Positions 1 to 10,918 of a stretch of 64,000 nt of DNA are shown here, piece by piece. Position 1 is the stretch's first letter. Every line of letters begins with the position of its first letter. Source of the stretch: Rutidosis leptorrhynchoides (lineage: Eukaryota > Streptophyta > Magnoliopsida > Asterales > Asteraceae); assembly GCF_046630445.1 (NCBI RefSeq), contig NC_092341.1, positions 218,517,501-218,581,500 on the forward strand. The letters run 5' to 3'. The position numbers were made by a program, and so were the translations under genes. The notes under the pieces are model-generated. The model made no database searches. It was not told the origin of the DNA and saw only the letters and a program-made list of their open reading frames with translations.

Positions 1-28
1 ATTACTATGTGTAAAATTATTTATTTAA

Positions 29-33
<5 letters not shown>

Positions 34-66
<33 letters not shown>

Positions 67-127
67 GATTATTATTATTTATTTTATTAATATTAATAGT
101 ATTATTATTATTATTATTATTAATTAT
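34..127. repeat. ATT trinucleotide microsatellite
   Basis: Runs of TAT/ATT (about 34-64 and 100-121) inside the partial LTR, interrupted by AT-rich spacer. Confidence 0.8.
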
Positions 128-1921
128 ATCACTTAAAATACTACGACGAGGTCATGAGCGTGTCACTTTCAAAATGGGTTTTCAAGTGGGATAGAGCTAA
201 GGAAACTATGGGTTATTACTAAGGAGGTTATGGGTATTGTTCGAGGGTTTTGCTCGTAAGTCAAACCTAGTGTTTATCATCTCCATTACTTCTACGTACT
301 ATCCTACAATATTGAATCTCAATATTGATACGTAAGCACTCATATTTTATCTTTTATATATTAATTGTGTATCCATGTCTAGTGCTCGAGTATATATATT
401 TATACATACGTGTATGCTAAATTTCGTCATTAAACAGTTTATAATAGATCACGAATTAAATACATATATTACTGGTAAAAGGTATATGATATACATGTTT
501 TTGAAAAGCTGGCGAAAAATCAATAACTTTTCATTTAGATATCGAATAATTTCGATGAACGGATTAAAAGATATGAGCAACTGAATTATGATTGAAGTTA
601 ATTGAAATTGCTTTTGAATCTACAATTAAGATTTAAACAACTTGTTTACGAGATTGATAAATTGGATTTTTGAATATTACCAACCGAGTAAATGAATCCT
701 TATATAAGGTACGTCTCGTTTTGTTAAACTATTGTCAAAATTGACTTTTTGAAACGACTTTGGATAACTTTTGTATGTCGACATCGAGCATTAGGATTGT
801 GATACACTATGACCTGACCTAGCTTGATAGACATTTATTGACCAACATATGTTCTCTAGGTTGAGATCTACGGTTATTTGGTAATCCGAGTTTCGGTCAC
901 ATTTTGGTGAACGACTTTATATGCTGCTAAGGTGAGTTTCATATGATCCCTTTTACTCAATATATTTTTGGGCTGAGAATACATGCGACTGTTTATAAAT
1001 ACTGAAAATACTAGATTTATATGCGTGAGTTTCGTTGCTCCCTTTTTGATTGCTTTTGCAATATATATTTTTGGGCTGAGAATACATGCAATTTATTTTA
1101 AACGCAATGGATACAAGTACATACTTAATTCTACACTGAGTTTGAACCGAAAATCCCTTAGCTTTGGTAACTAGTAGCTGCCAGTACATAGGTTATGGAC
1201 TGGTGGGCGCGAATAACAGTATATGGATCCATAGGGCTTGACATCCCCGTCCGAGCTAGAGCGCTAGCCTTTTAATGGACGTGTGTTATTTGAGTTTAGG
1301 ACACGTTGGTTTACGTGTATTAAAACGAATGGGGTATTTATCATTATAACGTTAAAGCTTAGTTACCAGGGTGCTCTGTTATGTAGAATCTATTGATAAA
1401 CGTTTCTGGATGAAACAACTGAAATCTTGTGATCCACTTTTATATACAGATTATGCGAAACACTAAAACTATGAACTCACCAACCTTTGTGTTGACACTT
1501 GTTAGCATGTTTATTCTCAGGTTCCCTAGAAGTCTTCCGCTGTTTGCTTACATGTTATACAAGCTATGTGCATGGAGTCTTGCATACATTATTCAAGAAA
1601 ACGTTGCATTCACAAAATCATCACCATGTATCTTATTTTGACTACATTGTCAACGGAAGTACTATTGTAAACTATTATTTACGGTGATTGTCTATATGTA
1701 GAATTCATCAGATGTTGAAAACCTTTGATTTAAATATTCATTGATGGTGTGCCTTTTCAAAAGAATGCAATGTTTACAAAACGTATCATATAGAGGTCAA
1801 ATACCTCGCAATGAAATCGATGAATGACGTGTTCGTCCATATGGATCTGGAGCAATCGTCACAGTTATCTTTATATTTCATTAATCATGTATTACTTATT
1901 TTATATAATAATCTATTTGAA

Positions 1922-1926
<5 letters not shown>

Positions 1927-1979
<53 letters not shown>

Positions 1980-1992
1980 TATATGCATATTG

Positions 1993-2072
<80 letters not shown>

Positions 2073-2090
2073 CAATATGCATATAATATC
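1927..2090. repeat. TA dinucleotide array forming a long palindrome
   Basis: Two alternating TA/AT runs (about 1927-1970 and 1994-2070). The second is flanked by 24-bp arms (1977-2000 and 2065-2088) that are exact reverse complements, so 1977-2088 is about 112 bp of near-perfect palindrome able to form a cruciform. The 91-92 aa Ile/Tyr ORFs here are a by-product of the repeat. Confidence 0.85.
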
Positions 2091-2439
2091 AATTATTTAT
2101 AGAATTCATATATATATAGATTTATTTAAATAATAGATTAATTATTTTGTATACTACTTTACATTTTCAATTTCAAATGATTATTTTGTATTTTATTAAT
2201 TCAACTTAATATGTACACTTATATTTATATATGTGTGTATATATATATATAATTACATATTTATTTACACCTAATTGTTCGTGAATCGTCGGTAATGGTC
2301 GAAGGGTAATTGAATACATGAACAAAGTTCAAAATTTTCGAGACTCAATATTATAGACTTTGCTTATCGTGTCGAAATCAGATAAAGATTAAGTTTAAAT
2401 TTGGTCGGAAATTTACGGGTCGTCACACATAATCATAGC

Positions 2440-3480
2440 TACTGTACTCATCAGTAAATGTAATGAAGTAAAATTAACTAAATCTATACATTGTTCTTAA
2501 AGGACTACATACAACAGTATGTATTAGTCCTAAAAGATCTTTAGCTCTTTTACCTAAATAGGAGAAAGAAGCATTTGTCATCTTTTCACATAAACATGAC
2601 TCGCATACATCAAATGACTCAGAGTCAATTGATTTCAAAAGTATATTAGATTGGAGTTTTGAAATGCATTGTTTGATTATATGACCAATATGACAATGTC
2701 ATAGATAGGTCTTATTCAAGTCTTGCTTGAAGACTTTGGCGATGTAGGTATACACAGAATTCTCATTTGAAATTACACTATGCATATCAATTTCAAAAAT
2801 ACCATCACGTGGATAAGTATTAAGATAAATATATTATCCTTAGAAACTGAAATACCTAAGTGTGTAAATGCAAGTTCAATACTAATATCTTTCAAACTAT
2901 GTCGCTCGCAATATTGAGAGCATAATGATATTGTTCCAATAAAACAATAAGACCACTTAGAGAAGTAAGTTCAGAGGTACCAATAGCTTTAACAAAAGCT
3001 TGATCTCCCTTGCCTACTTGCAAATCCAGTGTATCTTTCTTCAGTCTATTACTTCTTCTCATTCCCTTCATATTGTTACAAGTGTGAAGACCACAACCAG
3101 TTAACAAAGATCTAGAAATCACTAGAAGAAGTATATAACTATATATGAAATATACCCGATTTGCTAGTCTCACCAGCGTTGCCTTTTCTCAGCTCAGATT
3201 GGAAGATAGGACAACTTCCTTCTCCAATTGCCAATCTTTCCACAATGAAAATATTTGGCGTCTTTTTTTGGGCTTTCCTTCTTGGAAGGTGGAATATTTT
3301 TCCTAGCAAATGATTTGTCATTTTCCTTCCACAAAGTATTCGGCTTATTCTTTTTCACCCTTCAATCCTATTTCTTCCTGATCATCGAACAACATTCGAT
3401 AATCATTTTGCTGAGCAGCAGCAACTGCCACAATAGGAAGAAAAGATATGGGTTCTAAACTTTATTCAACTTCCAATTAT
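2440..3480 (-). pseudogene. Ty1/copia gag-pol remnant (gag zinc-knuckle region, protease, GAG-pre-integrase)
   Basis: Reading leftward on the minus strand, recognisable pieces occur in normal copia order. First comes gag: a Lys-rich segment and an imperfect zinc-knuckle region ending CPIFQSELRKG (about 3180-3330). Next is a protease-like segment with VGKGDQAFVKAIG and SGLIVLLEQYHYALNIASDIV (about 2892-3020). Last is a GAG-pre-integrase stretch resembling LGHI..RI.KLQS...SLDSESFDVCESCL, running into the start of the integrase core (FITFTDEYS; about 2440-2720). Frames change repeatedly and stops interrupt the reading, so no functional protein is possible. It belongs to the Pseudoviridae-type (Copia) class, judged by domain order; the lineage is not resolved. 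Confidence 0.7.
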
Positions 3481-4268
3481 GCTTGAGAACAATTCTCAGG
3501 TTGCAGTGCCAGTCTAGGAAGTTTGAACATTGAGTTTATCCTTCTCCAACAAAGAAGGAAGTGTGTTTTGGTTTACGTTTTGATTATTTTACATCTACAA
3601 TAGATATAAGATTCAATTTAGTATTTTCGATATTGAGCTTTAATAAATTAACTACCCAAGTTTTTATAATATTTTTAAAAAACAATTAATTTACGAAATC
3701 CTAAGATCCACATAGAGGTTCCATAGCCACATCTGTTGATCAGCTAGCAGTTATGGAGTCTATTGGTAGGTAGCGGGTACCAATTGCATTACAAGTACAA
3801 CTCTTAGATCTTTATGGGACCTAGAGATATTTGTAGTCCAACAAACCACTATTATCTAATGGCATGTTTGTCCCATCATTTCCTCGAACTCAGGTCTCAC
3901 CGTGAATACAATTAAGTCGTCAAATTTGGAAACAGTGGAAATTCACACTAGTCTCACTGGATTGAAAAATCCACCTCGTGGCTATAATTCAGCCTAGTCT
4001 CACTAGATCAGAAAAATAACGAGGAGTGTTTGCAAGCTCATTGGATGGCATGACTTAAATTTGACGGGTATTTTGGAAAAAGTCTGTGTCAACGAATAAT
4101 GCATGCACACAAGATTCGCTACACTATTAGTTAAAAAAACATTTTAACCAACTGTATATGTCGATTATGTTTGTGATCTAATTTGTTATTTAATTTATAG
4201 GATATAAAAATAACAAATACACAAACGTGTATCTTTTTAAAACAGTTTTAAAAGATGTCATCCATATA

Positions 4269-4515
4269 TATTATTTGACTTTCAAAATCATTTAACATTA
4301 AACTCGTTAGAGTTTAACTTATTTTTAAAATCATCAATTTTAATCTTTGAAACTCGTTTAGAGTTTTATTTAATGTTTCCATCAAAAACATATGTAATTT
4401 AGGTCTCAAAATTATTTAACTTTAAACTCGTTAGAGTTTAACTTTTTAAAATCATCAATTTTAATAATTGAAACTCGTTAATGGTTTTATTTAATGTTTT
4501 CATCAAAAACATTTA
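4269..4515. repeat. Two-copy tandem repeat, period about 124 bp
   Basis: The phrase AACTCGTTAGAGTTTAACTT starts at 4301 and again at 4425. It is followed in both copies by an AAAATCATCAATTTTAAT block and by AAACTCGTT...TTTTATTTAATGTTT.CATCAAAAACAT. It lies in the leader of the copia remnant. Confidence 0.75.
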
Positions 4516-5294
4516 GCATATATTATAATCAACAATTAAATTTAAATGCGTAAAATAAAACACAATCATGCATCACACATACATAGCCTAGCCCAAAAAT
4601 CCTATGCTTGATCCAATGAGCCGACATGAGATCAAGAGGTCAAACTAAGAGTAATATCGTAGCTCCCACTTAATTCAAGAATCAAGTGAAACCTGACAAA
4701 CGCCATCGTTGTCAACTTGACCTGTTCGCCATCTTCTAAGTCAAACTCCACGTTGCATCTTTATCTTTAATCTTCATCTTATTACATTTATTTAAAATTG
4801 AAAAATATAACTAATCTAATACTTTTACAATTTAGAATAAACTTAAATACAATACTATGAAAATGAAAAATAAATATAATACAACTTTGACTTCAAAATG
4901 ACCTTTCTTATAAAAAATAAATAATCAACATGACATAATATTGCCGTAATCAACAATCACAACAATCATACATAGGTCGGGGCATTATGGGCTATGTATG
5001 CAATCATAATTTTAATAACTACATTATTAAAACTTAAATATGGCTTGTCCATGGTTATAATGCATGTGTATAACCATGGAATAAAACAATCAACAATTAT
5101 AATAAATATTCAAGCCATAACAATTAAATCTACAATTTAAAATAGTGATATTCTTTCAATCATATTTGTGCGTCATAAGGTTAAGTCTAAATCAACCGTG
5201 TTGACTTTAAAAACCAAAAAGGTTTCGACTTTTACCAATTCACCACAAAGCTAAATCTAAAGAAAATCACGCGACAATTAAGATGGTGTAAAAG

Positions 5295-5308
5295 CGGCTC
5301 GGATACCA
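5295..5308 (-). other. Copia primer-binding site
   Basis: On the minus strand, TGGTATCCGAGCC follows the LTR end TTTTCCAACA. It matches the 3' end of initiator Met-tRNA (TGGTATCAGAGCC) with one mismatch. Confidence 0.6.
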
Positions 5309-5309
5309 C

Positions 5310-5469
5310 TGTTGGAAAATCGTGTGTATTTTTAACAATTCAGATTAACGCAGCGGATAGTTAAAATAATAATCTTTTATAATTTTATGAATAAAATTTA
5401 ACAAGATTAAATTTTCACTTATTTAATGAAACATGCACATGATTATCTATCCCAAAAATCCAGTTACAC
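5310..5469 (-). mobile_element. Copia 5' LTR fragment, interrupted by element A
   Basis: Begins TGTTGGAAAATCG (plus strand) directly beside the primer-binding site and is cut at 5469 by element A, leaving the TACAC duplication. The rest should resume at 14426, but I could not place its far end. Confidence 0.6.
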
Positions 5470-7515
5470 TGTAAGACCCTAATCAGTTTGTAGAGCAGTG
5501 TAAATATGTTACATAGAGTGTGGGTGATGTTGTGCTGTTAAACAGAAGTCACTGAGTGAGCTGAGCCTAGTGCGCGCCGCACACACTAAAGGGAGCGCGC
5601 CGCGCACCCCTTACAGTAGCCGGGTTCCAGCTTTTTAAATCAGATATTTTGATGGGCATTTTGGTAAATTCACTTATGGACGAATTAAAGGCCCTAGATC
5701 AGTTTGGTTGAGCCTCATTACTCCATTTATAACCACCAAACTTCATCCACTTAAATCCTAGTGAGAGAGTGTGATTCAAGTGTGAGAAAGCTTAAATCCA
5801 AGAGGAAGGAGCTTGTTTTGGGTTAAAGTTCAAGCATTAAAGTCGTTCATCTTACCTCTAGCTTCGTTGTGGTAGTTGTGGTATGTTCTAATTTTATTTT
5901 CCTTACTTTGATTTAGTGTAAGGGTTAGGGTTTGAGTAAATGATGAACACAAAACCCATTATTGGTGATTTTGGGTGTTCTTGGGTAAAATTGAGTCTTG
6001 AATACTAATTGGTGACTAGTCTAGGGTTTCAAAGTATTAAATGATGTTTATGAACCCTAATTGGTGAGTTAATTGCTAACACACCTAGTTATTTAGTAAA
6101 TGGGTGTTGGTTAGTTAGTGGATGACCCGAAATGGGTGTGTCGTCTTAAAATGGTTATTTGGGTAATAAATTGACCTAGTTTGGAAAGATGGGTATGAAT
6201 TACCCTAATTATGTATTAGTTGATGTTGTTGGACCTTAATCACTAGCTTTAAAGTGATTAGTGGTGGTCTTGACTTTAATTGGGCGGTTTTGGTATAAAT
6301 GAGCGATTTAATACATTAAGTCATTAAATGCTCATGTGTAAGTGTTAGTATTGAGTCCACTTAGCTTGTGTGTTGATCAAGTACTTATTATATTAGGTAC
6401 TTTGCTTTGAAGCTTGTGGAGGTTGAAATCGTCATCTAATTGTTAAGGTGAGTGGAATAATTATATGCGTAGGTATATAATGTATCTATTTGTTGTAGCG
6501 TGAAATGTGTAGTGTCGAGGTGTTAAGACACCATGTTTCACGTGAAGGGTGTAGCATCGAGGTGTTAAGATGCCCTCGGGTGTAGCATCGAGGTGTTAAG
6601 ATGCCACCTAGGAGTGTAGTGTCGAGGTGTTAAGACACCACTCCGTAAAATAATGAGTGTTGCATCGAGGTGTTAAGATGCCACTCGGGGTGATGTGCCG
6701 AGGTGTTAAGGTGCCACCCTAGGGGTTAGTGGTGCGAGGTGTTAAGTGCCCTAATGGATGTTATGAACACCGATGGCGTTTTCGCGAGCGCCGTTCCCTT
6801 GTACTATTGGTCGACCATGGTTACTTGTGTTGTAAGCATATTATATCATTTCGAGTTATATTATTATGCGGTTGCTGCTAGCTTGTGGTATTGGAGATTA
6901 TAGCTTGTTAATGTGACGATAAGCTAATTGTGTTGCTAGCATGTTTGCGGTTGGTGTAAGTGTATGCAAGTAGGTATAATTATATATGTATTCGTATAAT
7001 TATTGCATTCACTAAGCTTTGCTTACCCTCTCGTTGTTTACCATTTTATAGGTTCGGTTTTGGACAAGGGTAAGGGCATCGTATTGGACTAGAGATCCCG
7101 CTTGATACTAGGGGACGCTTTTGACTTTAGTAGCTCTTGGAGTTTGACCGGTAGTTGGGTAGTTTAATCCCAAACGCCATGCTCATTGTGTAGTTTGGAA
7201 CTTAAACTTTTTGGTGGTCGAAACTCTAACCTTGTATTAAACTTGTATTTTGGGTCGTGTGGGCCCCGCTTGTAAAACGTCATTTTTATGTTTGATTCGT
7301 GTTAGTTTTACATATATAAGTTTGTTGTGAAAAGCGTATGGTCTAAAAGTGTCGGGAAGTCGAAGATCTTTTCGCGAAAAATGGACATTTTGATCAGAAC
7401 TGTCTCAGGCCTTGTGCGCGCCGCGCATAGGCAGTGGTGCGCGCCGCGCACCCTCCAGATCAGTTTTAATTTTTTTTTCCGCGTTTTTGGTTGGTTAACG
7501 GGTTGGGTCGTTACA
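5470..7515 (+). repeat. Element A 5' LTR
   Basis: 2046 bp, TG...CA. It contains GC-rich words of the type TGCGCGCCGCGCA near both ends (about 5571-5607 and 7414-7451) and the hairpin array at 6499-6796. It is about 99% identical to 12378-14425. No ORF of interest; the 74-codon ORF at 7327 crosses the LTR edge and is not considered real. Confidence 0.93.
6499..6796 (+). repeat. Array of seven covarying hairpins with constant loop GAGGTGTTAA (5' LTR of element A)
   Basis: The loop GAGGTGTTAA occurs seven times (6517, 6559, 6590, 6624, 6667, 6700, 6736). Each copy is enclosed by a 5-bp inner stem whose sequence changes on both sides together: GTGTC/GACAC, GCATC/GATGC (three times), GTGTC/GACAC again, GTGCC/GGTGC and GGTGC/GUGCC, the last two with G-U pairs. 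Outside a 1-2 nt bulge (TA, TT, AT or T) lies a second, also matching stem: CGTGAAA.GTG/CACGTTTCACG, GGTG/CACC, GGAGTG/CACTCC, GAGTG/CACTC, GGGTG/CACCC, TTAG/CTAA. The wobble pairs only work in the plus-strand (sense) RNA. A further GGCG/CGCC hairpin with a different 10-nt loop follows at 6775-6792. Function unknown. Confidence 0.85.
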
Positions 7516-7517
7516 AG

Positions 7518-7530
7518 TGGTATCAGAGCA
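7518..7530 (+). other. Element A primer-binding site
   Basis: TGGTATCAGAGCA, two bases after the LTR; complementary to the 3' end of initiator Met-tRNA. Confidence 0.85.
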
Positions 7531-7894
7531 TGGTCTAAGGGATTTAGGTGACTTGAGATAGGCGCCTAGACTTAGACTTTTTGTATGTGCGTTATGCGGG
7601 ACTTGTAGGACTTTGGGTCGGATCGGGATTGGTTTGTGCATAGGTTTATGTAAACTAATCATGCGCTATTTGTTATGTATGTTTAGCGGGCATCGAGCGA
7701 GATGGACGTTGTACTAGCAAGTTAATGCGACGTGCTCGCGTAACAATGATTAGCTACCATTGTTACGGGCGCAAATCGTGTTAAACAAGCAATGTACGAC
7801 GATTGTTGAGCGAGATGGAGTAGTGTGGCATATATGTATATACACATGTAATTGTCCTTTCGTTTTTGTGGTTTAACCTATTTCGTTTTATAGA

Positions 7895-8995
7895 ATGAAG
7901 ACGAGAAACGGTCCCGATCATGATAACGGAAGTACAAGCGAGGACGCCGAGTTTTTGGCCAAGGTTGAGGCCGTCTTTAAAAAGTTAAAAGCGGATTTTC
8001 TTACGGACGTCCGAAAGGTCTTTCAAGATTCGGTCGATGGGCAGGTGACCGATTTGATAAATGAACGAATGAAGGCCACTATCGAAGAGGCCCTTGACGC
8101 TAGGAATATCTATCCTCGCGGTGAAAGAGGCGAAGGAAGGCGGGACTTCCACTACAAGAACTTCAAGGATGCTCAACCCCCGATGTTTAATGGGGTGCGA
8201 GATCCCTTGAAAAGTACATGTTGGATCTCCGATATTGAGGGAGCTTTCCGTACCGCGGAATGTCCTCCCGAAAAGAAGACGAGGTATGGTTCTAGCATGT
8301 TACGCGAAGAAGCTAAGTTGTGGTGGGACGATAAAATCAAATTGTATGGTGAAGAACAATGTATGGGTTTGACTTGGGAAGACTTCAAGAAAGAGTTTTT
8401 CAAAGAATACCGAACTTCTTCCGACCTCGATAGAATCCGGGACGAGTTGCACCATTTGCAACAAGGTTCCATGGATTTGGTTACCCTCAAGTCTACATTC
8501 TTGGCAAAGACTCGTTTTTGCCCGGAATATGTTGGTGATGATCATAAGCTCATGAAGGATTTCTACCGTACTTTGAATGATGAGTACAAGGGGAAGATTA
8601 GTGGGGGTATGGCTAAGACTTTTGATGAATTGTTTGAGTTGGCTCGGGGTTTTGAGCCGGAGGTTCCAAGAAAGAGTGATTTCATGTTTTCCAAAAGAAA
8701 GTTTGAAGGTTTTAGTTACTCTAATGCCTCAAGCAAGAAGAGCAAGAGCAAGAGGGGGGCCGAAAGTGTCAATAGTGCAAAGAAGGGCACTACCGGTGGG
8801 TTTTCTTATACGTGCTATAATTGTGGGCAACCGGGTCATATGGCTCGTGAGTGTCCGAAACCATCTTCCGGAAACAAAGTCACTTGTTTTAATTGCGGCA
8901 AAGAAGGGCATAAGAAGCCGGAGTGTCCCGACTTGCGAAACGACAATGTGAAGCGGTTAGAGAAGGCGGCGGGTACGGCTAGGGGTCGCAACTAG
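7895..8995 (+). CDS. gag: Element A gag (capsid-nucleocapsid)
   Basis: 366-aa structural protein that would assemble the virus-like particle. A retrotransposon gag domain spans about residues 85-270 (EEAKLWWDDKIK, TWEDFKKEFFKEY). A basic Lys/Ser-rich linker follows. Two CCHC zinc knuckles follow near the C-terminus, CYNCGQPGHMARECP and CFNCGKEGHKKPECP, which bind RNA. The start at 7895 is the first ATG in frame after the leader (7531-7894). The ORF ends in TAG at 8993-8995, and pol continues in the same frame directly after it. In related plant elements gag and pol are usually one ORF, so the TAG could be a CAG-to-TAG mutation, or a readthrough stop; the sequence alone does not decide. Confidence 0.9.
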   Translation: MKTRNGPDHDNGSTSEDAEFLAKVEAVFKKLKADFLTDVRKVFQDSVDGQVTDLINERMKATIEEALDARNIYPRGERGEGRRDFHYKNFKDAQPPMFNGVRDPLKSTCWISDIEGAFRTAECPPEKKTRYGSSMLREEAKLWWDDKIKLYGEEQCMGLTWEDFKKEFFKEYRTSSDLDRIRDELHHLQQGSMDLVTLKSTFLAKTRFCPEYVGDDHKLMKDFYRTLNDEYKGKISGGMAKTFDELFELARGFEPEVPRKSDFMFSKRKFEGFSYSNASSKKSKSKRGAESVNSAKKGTTGGFSYTCYNCGQPGHMARECPKPSSGNKVTCFNCGKEGHKKPECPDLRNDNVKRLEKAAGTARGRN

Positions 8996-10918
8996 TTGAT
9001 GACCAATGATGAAGCCAAACAATCGCACGAAGTTGTCTCAGGTACTTACATGGTTAATTCTAATCCGGCAAGGATTCTTTTCGATAGCGGTGCAAATTTG
9101 TCATTTGTGTCTCCTAAATTTGTGCCTAAACTTAATAGACCGTTAGCTAAGTTAAGTCGTCCGATAGAAGTCGAAATAGCGGACGGCAAGACGGTGCTAG
9201 TGGTTGATGTGTGTGAAAATTGTGATGATGTTTTTGGTGCCGAAACCTTTAAAATTGATCTTATTCCAATGACCTTGGGCGACTTTGATATTGTTGTTGG
9301 TATGGATTGGCTCGATCGTTATAGAGCCGATATTGCATGCCATGATAAGTTTATTCATGTGAAGACCCTAAGTGGGGGAGAGTTAATTATTCATGGTGAT
9401 AAGCGAAGGAGACCGGTGCCGATATGCACTTTTGCACGGGCACGTCGTTTTGTTGTTACCAGTGGCATGGCTTTCCTTGCTCATGTTGTTGATACTCGCA
9501 ATGAGCCACCACCTATTCGTGAAATTCCGGTTGTTAGTGAATTCGAAGGCGTTTTTTCGTACGAATTACCGGGTGTTCCGGCGGAAAGACAAGTTGAGTT
9601 TCGTATTGAGTTGGTTCTGGGAGCTACTCCCATTGCTAAAACTCCTTATCATTTAGCACCTACGGAAATGCAAGAGTTGTTAAATCAAACCCAAGAGTTG
9701 CTCGAGAAGGGTTTTATTCGACCGAGTGCTTCGCCATGGGGCGCTCCGGTGTTATTTGTGAAGAAGAAAGATGGTAGTATGTGTATGTACATTGATTACC
9801 GTGAGTTGAATAAAGTGACGATCAAGAATCGTTATCCATTACCTAGGATTGACGATTTATTTGATCAACTTCAAGGTGCAACGTATTTCTCTAAGATCGA
9901 CCTACGGTCCGGCTATCACCAAATGCGGGTCCGTGAGGAAGACATAGAGAAAACGGCTTTTCAAACGCGTTACGGGCATTATGAGTTTGTAGTTATGCCC
10001 TTTGGTCTTACGAATGCACCGGCGGCATTCATGGATCTTATGAACCGAGTGTGCCAACCTATGTTGGACAAGTCGGTAATAGTGTTCATTGACGACATAC
10101 TAGTCTACTCGAAAAGTATGAACGAACATGAACATCATTTGCGTGAAGTACTGAAGACGCTACAAAAGGAGAAGTTGTATGAAAAGTTCTCCAAATGTGA
10201 ATTTTGGCTAAGGGAAGTTCAATTCCTTGGTCATATTGTGAACGAAAACGGTATTCAAGTAGATCCGGGGAAGATCGAAACGGTGAAGAGTTGGGGACGA
10301 CCGACTATGCCTACGGAAATCCGAAGTTTTCTTGGATTGGCCGGTTATTATCGTCGGTTTATCCAAGATTTTTATAAGATCGCTTCTTCGTTGACGAAAT
10401 TGACAAGGAAGAATGCGAGGTTTGTTTGGGAGAACGAGCAAGAAATTGCTTTTCAATTGTTAAAAGAGAAGTTGTGTCAAGCTCCGGTGTTAGTGTTACC
10501 GGAAGGTGTTGAAGACATGGTGGTTTATTGTGATGCTTCCTTAAATGGTCTCGGGTGTGTTCTAATGCAAAGAGGTAAAGTCATCGCTTATGCCTCTCGA
10601 CAATTAAAGGAACATGAAACGAGGTATCCGACTCATGATCTTGAGTTGGCGGCGGTTGTGCATGCATTGAAAATTTGGCGCCATTACTTGTATGGTGTCA
10701 AGTGTATGATTTATTCGGATCATAAGAGTTTGAAACATCTCTTTAATCAACGAGATTTGAATTATCGCCAACGTAGGTGGATGGATGTGGTGAAAGACTA
10801 CGATTGTGAAATACTTTATCATCCGGGTAAGGCGAATGTGGTCGCGGATGCGTTGAGTCGAAAGAGTCAACATCCGAGTTGGATCGTTACGTTTGATTAT
10901 TACCAACGATTTTCTTGA
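8996..10918 (+). pseudogene. pol: Element A pol, first part: protease, reverse transcriptase, RNase H
   Basis: In frame with gag across the TAG. Order of domains: aspartic protease with [11 protein letters not shown] (about 9080) and IVVGMDWL; reverse transcriptase with [20 protein letters not shown], the catalytic FIDD box (about 10086) and FLGHIV; RNase H with [13 protein letters not shown] (about 10525), ELAAVVHAL and [14 protein letters not shown]. The RT finger reads [11 protein letters not shown] where relatives have [11 protein letters not shown]. The frame is lost between about 10860 and 10893, and this frame ends in TGA at 10916-10918. The integrase continues in another frame, so no full polyprotein can be made. 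Confidence 0.9.

Larger units (their letters stand above)
1..2427 (+). mobile_element. Partial LTR (3' part) of a Ty3/gypsy-type element, left end outside window
   Basis: The right edge ends in GGGTCGTCACA at 2427, like the GGGTCGTTACA ends of other LTRs in this window. In sense orientation it carries the modules found in them: a TGAGAATACATGC-type word (about 975 and 1078), a block containing ATGGATCCATAGGG (about 1225), and CACCAAC...GTTGACAC...AGCATGTTTATTCTCAGGT followed by CTTCCGCTG (about 1478-1541). No primer-binding site follows 2427. Instead, decayed copia pol sequence starts at once, so this is either a solo LTR or the 3' LTR of an element lying to the left, inserted in a copia element. 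No coding potential is seen. Confidence 0.65.
2428..5309 (-). mobile_element. Decayed Ty1/copia retrotransposon, internal region
   Basis: Minus-strand coding remnants (gag, protease, start of integrase) lie at 2440-3480. A primer-binding site lies at 5295-5308 next to an LTR starting TGTTGG (plus strand) at 5310. The rest (about 3480-5290) is AT-rich and non-coding, including a 124-bp tandem duplication. The 3' part of pol lies beyond the LTR at 1-2427 and outside the window. Confidence 0.7.

Noticed and set aside
1811-2102. ORFs of 91-92 codons rich in Ile and Tyr
   Set aside because: Pure translation of the TA microsatellite.
6499-6796. CRISPR-like array (short repeats with spacers) in the LTR of element A
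   Set aside because: Repeat spacing varies, spacers are the covarying stems, and the context is a plant LTR.
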